The translations under genes were made by a program, and so were the position numbers. A DNA stretch of 64,000 nt from the NCBI GenBank assembly GCA_964006375.1, contig OZ023270.1, forward strand, positions 55,348,536-55,412,535. Reading direction: 5' to 3'. This DNA comes from Tillus elongatus (taxonomy: Eukaryota > Arthropoda > Insecta > Coleoptera > Cleridae). The stretch's first letter is position 1. Every line of letters starts with the position of its first letter. Positions 1 through 10,095 of this stretch are shown one piece after another. The notes under the pieces were generated by a model. The model searched no databases. It saw only the letters and a list, made by a program, of their open reading frames with translations, and was not told the DNA's origin.

Positions 1-935
1 AACGTGAAACAATATCAAGATTAACAATTACATAATTATCTGGAATTGTAATATCCTTTATAAAATCTGAAAAGTGAAAAGAGTCTCTTATGTAATAATC
101 ATTGTTTATATTGTAAGCTTTTGTTAAAATTTCAGTGATTAGTATAGCTAATTTATTATTAGGTGAATTTATGGAAGAAATAATTGGCCTTAAAGATAAA
201 ACAGGTTTATGAATTTTAGGAAGACCATAGTATTTGGACACGTCTGATTATATATTGTTAATTTTTTAGCCATTTCTTGTGTAATAAAATTATTGTTTTT
301 TAATTTGGAAACTATTTTATTAGCTTTTTGTTGAAAGGTGGATGTTGGGTCTGTGGTTAATTTTTTGGAATAATTTTTGTCAGAAAGTAAAGAATTGGAA
401 AGCTCAATGTATTGATCCTTATTGATAATAACTGTGACATTGCCTTTGTCAGATCTTGTAACTATAAGGTTGTTATGTGATTTAAAAAAAGAAACTGATT
501 TTTTGTAAAGTATTTCTAGGTAGGTGCACTTTGTTTCTTTTTGATAAAAATTTGTTAGAATGTTAATTACTTGTGATCTGTATATATTCTGTTTACTAGT
601 ATTACACTGTGAAATTATAAATTCAATTTCAGACAAAAATTTTGAAAGATATATGTCATTTTTGTTTGGAGAAATGCTAAATTTGTAACCTAAAGCCAAA
701 CAAATGTTTTATTTCACTAGGTAATTCGGTATCAGATATATTTTTAATCCAGTTTTCTTGTATGTTAATTTTTCTAAAAGTTTCATTAATTAAATGGTTT
801 AATTTATTGATATTCTTAATTTTAATTTCAATAAACTTTTTATTGTACCTAATAATTTGTCGACGTGAAAGTTCACTAAAAATTTCATTCGGTATAATTG
901 TAGATACTAACGTTTGTTGATTTTTTAATTAATTT
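1..935 (-). pseudogene. Penelope-like element reverse transcriptase, N-terminal part (broken)
   Basis: Read on the minus strand from about 935 down to the window edge. The part before the main ORF (190-699) carries a W-x-K-N-I-S/ELP block typical of the region upstream of PLE RT domains. The ORF itself has the RSDKGN motif, a K-x-L-TTDPT segment and then, after a frameshift near 235, a YGLPKIHKP block followed by LRPIISSINSP and an IVNLD motif, which are RT motifs 1-3 of Penelope-type reverse transcriptases. The protein would be the RT of a retroelement that primes on nicked target DNA. At least two frameshifts break it, and it runs out of the window before the catalytic YxDD motif. Family assignment is secure; the exact clade is not. 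Confidence 0.85.
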
Positions 936-1084
936 TTCAAAATGAGTAATCTGTTTATGTGTAACAGAAATTTCTAATATAAACAATCACTATTACAATA
1001 CAAGACACTCTCTACAAACAGTATCAAATTTATCTGACAGACATAACACCCATATAATTTCGAGTTCGGAAACATCTAACTTTT

Positions 1085-1590
1085 TTTACATATCAATCCC
1101 ATACATTAAAAGTATTACCAATAGGTTAAAGTTTATTTTTAAAGATGAAACCAATTTTAAAATAACCTTTCGATATTCAAAAACCATGAATAACATTTTC
1201 AGTAAACTCAAAAGTAGGGATGAAATTTCCAAAGTGTCTGGAGTGGTATATTGTATACCATGTAATAATTGTAGTTTAAGATACATTGGCCGTTTGGTCA
1301 GAGTTCTTAAAGATAGATTAACACAGCACAAAAGTGACATACGTTTACAAAAAAGAACTTGCGCTCTGTCAGAACATAATCTCGACACTGGCCACAATAT
1401 ACATTATAGTAATGTTTCTATTTTACACTGTGAAACATTAAGTAATAAAAGAATGTGTTTAGAAGAATTTGAAATTACTTTTAACGACAATTTAATAAAC
1501 TTAAAGAAAGATAATAATTTTAGAAATCACTACCCCTATTTATATTTCCTAGACAAAAATAAAAAAACAAATTCAATTAGACAATAGTTA
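1085..1590 (+). pseudogene. Penelope-like element GIY-YIG endonuclease domain (5'-truncated)
   Basis: Open from about 1088, with ORF methionine at 1186 and stop at 1587. It has the PLE linker (YISIPYI) and then the GIY-YIG endonuclease core: a GVVYCIPC-type CxxC start, RYIG in place of YIG, an arginine-rich helix (LKDRLTQHK) and a downstream histidine (EHNLDTGH). In PLEs this domain nicks the target for reverse transcription. It lies on the strand opposite to the RT fragment at 1-935, so the two are not one gene: they are two element copies with their 5' sides facing each other. The RT half is missing here, as in 5'-truncated PLE copies. Confidence 0.85.
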
Positions 1591-1835
1591 GCTTTATATG
1601 TCAGTTGGGCACTTTTCGACTTCACTCAAATTTATTAAAAGGTTTTTTCATGTTTCTTATTGAATAATTAGCTTAGTAAAACTCACGTTATTTGTAAGTA
1701 TTTTAAACTTTTATATTTTTCCTATGTAAATTGTAATCTTTTTTCTTTCCATGTTGTAGCCTTGAGAATGGAATAAATTGTTTCCGAAAGCTCGGCATAT
1801 AATAAAGAGTTTTATTTTGCAACTGACGGCTTTCC
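1591..1835 (+). repeat. PLE 3' tail with a degenerate hammerhead-like fold
   Basis: Follows the endonuclease stop. Between about 1758 and 1800 is a short stem (GGAA/TTCC) bracketed by CTTGAGA and GAAAG, the same layout as the hammerhead-like folds in the other PLE tails of this window, but with a mutated core. An AATAAA-like run is at about 1800. Confidence 0.45.
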
Positions 1836-1845
1836 CACAATTTTT

Positions 1846-1847
<2 letters not shown>

Positions 1848-1941
<94 letters not shown>

Positions 1942-2075
1942 CTAAAACTGCACCCGGATATGTGTTCTAGGGGGCCTCGTTCGCGCTCATTTGAAGATTT
2001 TTTTAAAAATTCAAAAGTCGAGATCCTTCTCATTAGTAACTTTTTAAAAGAAAATTCACTAAAAAATCACGAGTA
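1848..2075 (+). mobile_element. Family H non-autonomous repeat, 3' half
   Basis: (TA)n tract (1848-1940) followed by the conserved family H 3' module: an ACCCGGATATGTGTTC-like core, GGGGGCC, GCGCTCATTTGAAGA, and a terminal hairpin of AGTGAATTTT / AAAATTCACT type. The same module occurs at 7.9, 25.3, 39.4, 46.7, 47.2, 56.7 and (inverted) 62.1 kb. No coding capacity; ORFs over the TA tract are spurious. Confidence 0.75.
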
Positions 2076-2672
2076 TTAAGAGTAAACCAACAACAGTTTT
2101 CAATATTTTCTGGCAATGTTAATTAAACAGAAGTAATTTAATGCTTTGTATTTAATTATCTTATCCAACTCTGGCCAGAGTAGATTAATCGTTAGTGTTA
2201 ATCGTACTGATTACAATAATTACTGCCGCGAATGCATAATTGAACAATTGTTAACGTTCAACTACCATATTATCAAATTTAATTAATCTTTGTACAGCCA
2301 GCACAGACGCTTAATTATCATCAATTTATTGTATATTATGTTTTCAATCTTTAGTGACAAACTAACTAGTTGTGAGACTCTTTCATTCAACCAATGCTGT
2401 TTTACTTGTTAATTCGTGTTTAATGAACATTCTCAACAAAGCTTAACCATATTTTATTATACAGTGTGGCTCACCCTAATTTGTTCGCCCAGGTTTTCTC
2501 CCGGCATGACAAAAGATCGGACTAGTCTTAGTTTCTGGAGATCACGACTGGTCAGTTTTAATTTTTATGAAGAAGAAAAAAACGCTAATAGATGTGTCAT
2601 ACATCGCAACTTTTAAACATTTTACCTAAAATGAGACAACTAAGACCCCCTAGAATTCATATCTACAGTCCG

Positions 2673-2750
<78 letters not shown>

Positions 2751-4130
2751 AATATCATCTCCCCCTCTTAATACTCTAAAAATTTTAAAAACAGAACATT
2801 ACCGAATTTTACATTACCCATGACACAAAACAAGTATACAAACATTTAAAGAAAAACATTTTTCTTATTTTAATTTTTGATTTTGATTCAATTATTTATT
2901 TCTTTATTATTGGATGAGCGCAGATCAATAAAATGTACTTTACTTCCCTTTAGAAAAGTCTTCTACCTGAAAGTTTATAATAAAAGGTATCTGATTTCTT
3001 GAATCACCTTAACAATTACATTGGCCAGTGAAAATCTAGAGCTAGGACTGCGTTGTGCTAATTAAAACTGTGGTATTGAGGGATTGTGAAAGAGACGCAA
3101 AAATTCGTAAAACACTTAATTTATTGAACAAAGCTTCCTATCCGACAAATACAATGAATTAAAAATGGAGGCCCAGACGTCGTGGCATTCGTTCTCATAT
3201 GATCGCAAAACACGACATTATCATTAACAGATGTGATATACAATGATATAAGAATTCAGATAATTAGGACGGTGATTGACCTGGTTCTTGCGTTGAAGTT
3301 CTTTGCGTTACTCTCAGTTTCCACAGTGGCGTATAATATTTATATTACTAGTTTCGTTATTCAGATTTTCCTTTTTTGTGTTTGTTTGATTCATGTGGAA
3401 CTGATTTTCCAGTATCGCAGAACATGACCAATTCGCCAGTCCCTTTTCATCGCTTCCCGACTCCTCCCTTTACGTTCCTTATAAGAATATTAATTATTGA
3501 AGTAATATGCATTTAAGTTGCCTTTTCTGTTTTCATTGTGCTAAAGTTGTATATAACGCGAGCTATTCTAGACTATAGGCTGACTGTCACTTCCTATGTA
3601 TTCAGATATTAGCAACTCAAGCAATAGAAAATTGACCTAAATGCCATTGACCTTGCAAGACTTTATTACTTTTACTGGTTGTACTGAACGTAGTGGGAAG
3701 ATATTCCTACAATTCAAATCTAATAACTGTCTATTTAAATAGCGAAAACGATTTGAAGCCACTTTTACTTCCCTCTATGTCAAAATGAACACTACGAGAT
3801 TTGCAAAAATTACTGACCTTCAAATTGCCCTTTCGCTTCCTTTATGCCAAAATTGTATGTACCGCGAGCCATTCTAGGCTATAGCCTGTCTGCTAGGTCT
3901 TATGTATTCGAATATTGGCACTTCGTGAAGCAATATTTTGGAGTGAGAAAATCACTGCCAGCCTGACATTATTATACATATTATACTCTATGTATTTTTT
4001 TTGTGTGACACCAATTAAGCTTTGTTCAGGTACGATACATTTTGTTTAAACTGAGTGAAAATAATCGTTAAATGATTTAAATCCATTTACAAATGTAAAC
4101 TCACCGTTTGCTGCATCGTTTGCAATTCTG
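2076..4130. other. Interspersed AT-rich sequence, no gene seen
   Basis: Contains a (TA)n tract at 2676-2747 and two diverged direct copies of an approximately 90-bp segment (about 3538-3625 and 3835-3925) sharing TGTAT.TA.CGCGAGC.ATTCTA and TATGTATTC blocks. Short ORFs at 2416-2616 and 3233-3427 have no recognisable motifs and I do not call them genes. Confidence 0.6.
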
Positions 4131-4755
4131 TCTGGCCTTTCTAGAAGATGTATCTGGACCGTAGAGACTAGCGCTTTGTCGGACAAGTCTTACGTCCGGG
4201 GTCTCGTCTCCAATGGAGACAGATCCGGCCTCTGAAGGAGATTTTTAACTTGCGAAACTGTGCCTAAGCTATACGGGTGTCCACAAGAAGAAATCCCTTA
4301 TGTCCGTATAGCAGACCCCCACTCGAATTGATTCTTGGAGTGGTAACATCTTCTTGGAGGATCTGCAGGTCTAAGACCTAGTTCGCTGACCGGATCAGAG
4401 TGGAAAAAGAATATCCTCCGTTCATACACTGGACAAAATGACCCCCAGACGAGATTCCATGACATCCAAGTGCTCAGCAGCAGTACCGAGCAGCTCGGAT
4501 TGAATCTTGGCGGAGTGGTACTTTGCCTACTAACTGTAGAGATCTTTTGGTAGAATGACGTTCAAAAAGTCTGCTTAAAGAATCTATAAGTCTGGAGACA
4601 GATTCGTAGGTGAGACAGCTGTGACAGTTCAGACCAAGTCTAACTTTTTAGTGCCAGCGCACGTTCTTTTATATGATTTCACTCCCCCCTCTCGCATGGG
4701 AACAAGAATTGCAGGTCTAGTTATTACTGTTGAAAATACATCGACTATCTTCACG
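4131..4755. other. GC-richer unassigned block preceding the hexamer array
   Basis: Composition is clearly more GC-rich than the surroundings. It contains a 9-bp perfect inverted repeat GCTATACGG / CCGTATAGC at 4268-4276 and 4304-4312. No ORF of note; it may be the untranslated end of a retroelement, but I cannot name it. Confidence 0.4.
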
Positions 4756-5688
4756 TTTATGTTTATGTTTATGTTTATGTTTATGTTTATGTTTATGTTT
4801 ATGTTTATGTTTATGTTTATGTTTATGTTTATGTTTATGTTTATGTTTATGTTTATGTTTATGTTTATGTTTATGTTTATGTTTATGTTTATGTTTATGT
4901 TTATGTTTATGTTTATGTTTATGTTTATGTTTATGTTTATGTTTATGTTTATGTTTATGTTTATGTTTATGTTTATGTTTATGTTTATGTTTATGTTTAT
5001 GTTTATGTTTATGTTTATGTTTATGTTTATGTTTATGTTTATGTTTATGTTTATGTTTATGTTTATGTTTATGTTTATGTTTATGTTTATGTTTATGTTT
5101 ATGTTTATGTTTATGTTTATGTTTATGTTTATGTTTATGTTTATGTTTATGTTTATGTTTATGTTTATGTTTATGTTTATGTTTATGTTTGTGTTTGTGT
5201 TTGTGTTTGTGTTTGTGTTTGTGTTTGTGTTTGTGTTTGTGTTTGTGTTTGTGTTTGTGTTTGTGTTTGTGTTTGTGTTTGTGTTTGTGTTTGTGTTTGT
5301 GTTTGTGTTTGTGTTTGTGTTTGTGTTTGTGTTTGTGTTTGTGTTTGTGTTTGTGTTTGTGTTTGTGTTTGTGTTTGTGTTTGTGTTTGTGTTTGTGTTT
5401 GTGTTTGTGTTTGTGTTTGTGTTTGTGTTTGTGTTTGTGTTTGTGTTTGTGTTTGTGTTTGTGTTTGTGTTTGTGTTTGTGTTTGTGTTTGTGTTTGTGT
5501 TTGTGTTTGTGTTTGTGTTTGTGTTTGTGTTTGTGTTTGTGTTTGTGTTTGTGTTTGTGTTTGTGTTTGTGTTTGTGTTTGTGTTTGTGTTTGTTCTTGT
5601 TCTTGTTCTTGTTCTTGCGTTTGCGTTTGCGTTTGCGTTTGCGTTTGCGTTTGCGTTTGCGTTTACGTTTACGTTTACGTTTACGTTT
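4753..5688. repeat. 936-bp hexanucleotide array with ordered variant blocks
   Basis: A continuous 6-bp periodicity. Reading in phase there is one ACGTTT, then 72 TTTATG units (4756-5187), then 67 TTTGTG units (5188-5589), then about four TTCTTG-type units (5590-5616), eight GCGTTT units (5617-5664) and four ACGTTT units (5665-5688). Boundaries are sharp and each block is pure. Because 6 is a multiple of 3, several reading frames stay open through the whole array and yield dipeptide-repeat ORFs of 328-382 residues; these are by-products of the repeat. Confidence 0.97.
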
Positions 5689-6394
5689 CTCCTTAGTATA
5701 CATACTTTTAAAGCATATCTAGACAAGTTTGTAATACTAATACGTTGTATTTTTATTTCAGGTAAGTGATATTTTGGGATTGGAGTCAGGCAATGCTTCC
5801 TATTTGTAAGTATGTATTATTAGGTAATAGGCAAGTAAAAAATTGACCTATGCGTGACGTAAGCATCCCATAAAACTTCCCCACCGATAATAAAATCGAC
5901 TTCATTATTAAAAGTTATAGTTTTAAAATTGACAACGCACATACGTACACCGTCAGTACTCGAACCACCTGGAAACAACGTGTGCTATTGTATACGTCTG
6001 AAGACAATCGCGAACCACCGAGAATATTTGCCAATCAAGTTTCCTTAACGAAACATCGACACTCAGGTGGAGTTGAAATATTTAATATTAATGATAAGAC
6101 CTATATCCCCACACCCTAAAGTCTTAGGCTTGTGGGGAACTTACACACCAGCAGTGTGGTTCAATTTCAGGCAGCATGTAGGTACGTGTAACTTTGTTAT
6201 TATTATAGCAAACTTGAATAAACGGAAAACGTTTTTTTGCTACTATGAGACCATTCTCAAAAAAATTCAGTCTTGGTCTAATTCATTTGGTTTCAGAGTA
6301 AACAGTGGAAGCACGAAAAACATCGAGAAATTACAAGTTCTCGAGTGCATTTTAGATCCTAAGGAAAGGAGATTGTTGTGGCCTGTACTTAATG
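5689..6394. other. Unassigned sequence
   Basis: An ORF at 6067-6480 (137 residues) shows no recognisable motif and runs into the TIR element at 6397, so it is not supported as a gene. Nothing else seen. Confidence 0.4.
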
Positions 6395-6396
6395 TA

Positions 6397-6698
6397 CAGG
6401 TGTCCCATTTTGATTGCAATTGCTGGGTATCTCGGTTATTAGTAAAGATAGAACCTTGCGGTTTTTTCTATCCCGTGTAATTTTTTTCTAAAACGAAAGA
6501 TGACTCAAACAAAATTGTCATATACCTCTTAGTTTCCGAGCTACAGAGCGATATTGAAATAATTGCATATTCAGGTACCATTTGTGTTTCAGTTGTCTGA
6601 CCGACTTTCCGTAGAATCTAGTGGCGTAGCTGGTTTTTCTAAATACTGTTTTTTTTTAAATATTGACCAATGTTTGGTTTTTTATATGGGACAGCCTG
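6397..6698. mobile_element. Short TIR (MITE-like) element with TA target duplication
   Basis: Starts CAGGTGTCCCAT and ends ATGGGACAGCCTG, imperfect inverted ends differing by one base, each flanked by TA (6395-6396 and 6699-6700). At 302 bp it has no coding capacity. TIRs and TA duplication fit a non-autonomous Tc1/mariner-like element; superfamily inferred only from these ends. Confidence 0.7.
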
Positions 6699-6700
6699 TA

Positions 6701-7483
6701 TATTTGCCACGAAATTATCTTGCATTTTCACAAGCTTACATTATGGATCTATTTTAATATGCAAGAAAAAAATCCTAATTTTTATAATTCGCAATTAAAA
6801 TTTTGCAGTATGCTATGCAAAAAATGCTGCGGTTTATCGTTTACTTGGAAGCAAGTGACATTTCCCAAAATTGGTTCTATGCCGTGTCACTGCTTGTTTT
6901 GATTATATAAATTTTGTGTTTCATTTCCAAATTTCGCAGATTTTTCGTATTTATTTATTGTGTGAAGGTACGTTTGTGACTATTGCAGTAAACCAAACTT
7001 TCGGACATTTTGAGAAATACGATATGTTAGCTTATTTTTTAACAGGTAAATAAGTAGTTGACTTTCAGTTATGTTGAAATACTATTGCTGTATTTTTATT
7101 CATATATTAAGAAATGAGGCAACCCAAGACACCTACTTTTTACAGAATAAAAAAGAATTTACTTGGTCACGGTCATTTAACCAACCTCGTTCAAAAACAT
7201 ATAATAAAGAAAATCGAGAAGCCGAGGAAGTCACAGTTTTTGCTAATGTAGAAGCTTACCCTACAAACTCCTGCAGAACCATTGAAAGGAGCGTCGTGAT
7301 TCCAAAAGCCAAAGTTCAAAAAATTCGTATAAAATATAAATACCACCCATACAAATTTAGGCTTGTCCAGCACCTACTTTTTTTATAAAATTTTAATCTA
7401 CGTAAAAAAGTAGGTTAGTGCACACAAAAATCATTTGCTCTGTTGGTTACGGAATTATGATTTATTAGGTTAAAATAAAGAAT
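6701..7483. other. Unassigned AT-rich sequence
   Basis: Several 60-105 residue ORFs (for example 7071-7388) without motifs. No RNA gene or repeat recognised. Confidence 0.4.
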
Positions 7484-7809
7484 GTTCGGGACGCAGCAAG
7501 TGCGTTATGGTAGTTAATTTTTATTAAATGCTCCAAATTTGAATAAATCAAATTTATATAAACTTAGAAAGTTTAATTTTGGTGTGTAGTAAAGTCCTTC
7601 AACATATCCACAAAATTTCATTAAAATCGCATTGTAATTTTCAGAGAATTTTTTTTTAAAGAAAACTCAAAATTTTCCCGGAAAACCTTGTCCGATTTTC
7701 CTGCCGAACGAACTCATCCAAGCGATTAATAAAAGAAAGGTACTTTCCGGGTTTCATCCAAATCGGTTAATTATTTTTTGAGTTATCGGTTTGATACACA
7801 CACACACAC

Positions 7810-7893
<84 letters not shown>

Positions 7894-8010
7894 TGAAAGT
7901 GATCTCGGATATGGGTTCTAGGGGTCCTAGTTCATGCTCATTAAAAAAAATTTTGCAAAGTCTCACCATCGATATCTCTCTATTAGTGAATTTTTTTAAA
8001 TACAGCGTAA
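7484..8010 (+). mobile_element. Family H non-autonomous repeat, near-complete copy
   Basis: Begins TTCGGGACGCAGCAAG (7486), whose first bases form an ACGCA-gcaag-TGCGT mini-hairpin, continues TATGGTAG.TAATTTTTATT, then the central module (CCGATTTTCCTG, AAATCGGTTAATTATTTTTTGAG), a (CA)n/(TA)n tract at 7796-7890 and the 3' module ending near TTAGTGAATTTTTTTAAA. The layout of subterminal inverted AGTGAATTTT, conserved core, microsatellite and 3' hairpin resembles Helentron-associated elements (HINE/DINE-1 type). That class assignment is inference. Confidence 0.65.
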
Positions 8011-8029
8011 GGCAGTTATGACCCTAGTC

Positions 8030-8300
8030 TATATGGAAAAACATGGGGACTGAGACCTAGTATGGCGCACTGGCTGTACACAAGCGTGGTTAGACCAGCG
8101 TTAACATACGCGGCACTGGCCTGGTGGCCTAAGGTGACACAACCAGTGTTAAACAAAAACTAGGCAAGATCCAAAGGATATCTTGCCTGGGCATCACAGG
8201 GGCCATGACTTCAACCCCAACAGCCGCCATGGAAGTGTTGCTGGATCTAACCCCCCCACCCCCCTCCTACACTTAGTTATCATGGGGAGGCCAGGTTAGG
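8030..8300 (+). pseudogene. Non-LTR retrotransposon, C-terminal part of RT domain (broken)
   Basis: Translation gives W-G-L-R-P-S-M-A-H-W-L-Y-T followed by VVRPALTYAALAWWPK and, after a stop and frameshift, QRISCLGITGAM, LEVLLDL. These are the thumb/C-terminal motifs of I/R1/Jockey-type LINE reverse transcriptases that carry a downstream RNase H. The rest of the element continues at 8722 and again at 20987. It is interrupted here by unrelated sequence at about 8303-8720. Confidence 0.8.
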
Positions 8301-8302
8301 AC

Positions 8303-8720
8303 TATTTATTATTTTTATTTACTTATTTATTTCTGACATAAATTTTACAATGTACAATACAAATAAGCTTAGGCTTGTGGCTGTATTAAATGTACAATTT
8401 TAAAGCTTAGTATCTAAAATAATATTTTCATCCAAAGTCGTGTTTAAAAACTGTCAGATTTGACAGTATAATTACCTGTGGCTAATAGATTCGTCTGAAG
8501 CCATACCAAAGCTGTTTTGTCACACACACACACACACATTTGACAGTATAATTGTAATTTATTCTCACTCCTTCCCAGTATAGTTACGTCAGTGGCTAAC
8601 ACTTCCAGTTTTGTTAAACTGTATCTCCTTTCTTGTTAAGCAATTTCCATACTATTTTGTTAACGAAAACACAGTGTAATTTTAACTTTTCTTTTCACTT
8701 AAATTTTGAAGCTTCTTTGT
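8303..8720. repeat. Insertion of about 420 bp inside the LINE relic
   Basis: Begins with a TTTATT-rich run like the 3' tail of a SINE/LINE in reverse orientation and includes a (CA)n stretch at 8522-8537. It separates the RT and RNase H parts of the LINE. Target duplication not clear. Confidence 0.45.
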
Positions 8721-8721
8721 T

Positions 8722-9515
8722 TGACAGACTAGCCTGCAATTGTAGACTGAAGATCAACCCAGGTTTCAGGTGCCACTGCAAAATTCAGGACGTCGTGAAG
8801 GAGCCCATGCTTGAAATGAGGTCAGACCTCTCTAGCCTGGGAATCTGCGGAGAAACCAATTTTACAGTGGAAATCCCCGACCGCGAGGCATGTCGGGAAG
8901 AGACGCCGGGCTTACCACGGGACGCGCTCGTCTGGTTCACGGACGGATCGAGCGGGCAGCGTGGGACGGGGGCAGGTGTTTATTCGGAAGGACCGAGGGT
9001 AATTAATAGTATTTCCCTCGGAGCCCATGCAACGGTCTTTCAGGCCGAAATGTACGCCATCCTGCACTGTGTGCGGAAGAACAAGAGGAGGGGCTACACC
9101 AACAAGCGGATCCTCATAGCCACAGACAGCCAGGCAGCCCTTAAGGCTCTAAGTAGCCCACGGGTAAATTCTAGGCTGGTAAGTGAGTGCCGAGACGAGC
9201 GACCTGGCTGGACAGAATGAGGCCACCCTCATCTGGGTGCCGGGTCACTCGGGGGTCAAAGGCAACGAAGAAGCTGACAGTCTCGCGAAGAGAGGGTCAG
9301 CAGAACCATTTATGGGACCAGAACACCGGTTCTGGGCTTGACAAAGAGCACGGCCAGGGGAGCCATCAAGTCCTGGGTCAGAAACGAACACAAACTGTAC
9401 TGCGAAGACTGTCCAGGGCTCAGACATGGGAAGTCAGTAATTGACGAACCCATTTCAAAGAGAGCAGTGGAGCTGCTAAATCTTAGCAGAGGACAGCTCA
9501 GAAACATAACAGGTA
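8722..9515 (+). pseudogene. Non-LTR retrotransposon RNase H domain and following linker (frameshifted)
   Basis: The RNase H fold is clear: WFTDGSS with the first catalytic Asp, a QAEMYAI segment with the Glu, a ATDSQAAL motif with the second Asp, and IWVPGHSGVKGNEEAD with the last conserved His and Asp. It would remove RNA from the RNA:DNA hybrid during retrotransposition. Frameshifts near 9195 and 9330 split it over three frames; the final frame gives SWVRNEHKLYCEDCPGLRHGKS and LLNLSRGQLRNITG. It stops at 9515, exactly where the palindromic element is inserted, and resumes in phase at 20987. GC content is distinctly higher than the surroundings. Confidence 0.9.
9510..9515 (+). repeat. Left target-site duplication CAGGTA of the palindromic element
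   Basis: CAGGTA here is repeated at 20987-20992. Removing 9516-20992 restores a continuous LINE reading frame (NITG followed by ILAGHMAAEK), which proves the insertion point. Confidence 0.93.
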
Positions 9516-9838
9516 AGTAGAACAGCGCTAATTTCCGCCATCTTGGATAATTATAATCCCATTAATTACCCTTTAATGACGTTGTGAAGGTCGTTAACTA
9601 GATTCTAATTATAGGAATTTTAATGATCTATGACGTCTGTGGCTCATTACCTACTTTCTAATTGTTGTAGTATTACTGATTAAATAAAATTTTTGTGACG
9701 TAATATAATTGTCTATGAATCTCGAGTTAATGTTAGTTTGTCACTCTATTTAGCTGAAGAAGTTTTTGATAATTTAACGAGTGAAAGTTAAAGTAGAAAT
9801 TGATATCTTTGTTAACGAGACATAAATGTATCAATACG

Positions 9839-9893
9839 TATAAATACAAGTGTCAAATCTATCACCAGTCTCATTCTTTCACTTCTTGCTAGG
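9839..9893 (+). promoter_or_regulatory. TATA box, initiator and first splice donor of the palindrome gene
   Basis: TATAAATA at 9839-9846, a TCATTC initiator-like site at 9871-9876, then a consensus donor AG|GTAAGTA at 9892/9893. The matching acceptor is most likely the TAG at 10091-10093, ending the (ATT)n tract 2 nt before the ATG at 10096, giving a 5'UTR intron of about 200 bp. A mirror copy lies at 20609-20663. Confidence 0.6.
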
Positions 9894-10031
9894 TAAGTAA
9901 ATAGTATTCTAACCTAAAACTTTTGATATTATTATTATATTTTCTCCTTGTATTGTCTCAGTAGATTACTGGTGTGTATTTGCGGGTCTTAGACCAAGCA
10001 CTTATTTCTGTTGTAAACATTTTCTGACAAG

Positions 10032-10092
<61 letters not shown>
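10032..10092 (+). repeat. (ATT)n microsatellite directly upstream of the ORF
   Basis: About 20 ATT units ending at the presumed splice acceptor. The mirror copy is much longer (20365-20471), so the arms are not kept perfectly identical. Confidence 0.95.
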
Positions 10093-10095
10093 GCA

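Noticed and set aside
1812..2033. ORFs made of YIYIYI repeats (also at 7754-8021, 23547-23839, 39240-39596, 46530-46838, 50004-50313, 53582-53788, 62181-62528)
   Set aside because: They are (TA)n microsatellites translated; flanks are family H or other repeats.
4621..5769. ORFs of 328-382 residues with FM/FV, NI/NT, HK and LC dipeptide repeats on both strands
   Set aside because: Produced by a 6-bp repeat that keeps several frames open; no independent coding evidence.
9187..9520. Alternative ORFs over the LINE RNase H region
   Set aside because: Frameshifted fragments and antisense shadows of the LINE protein.
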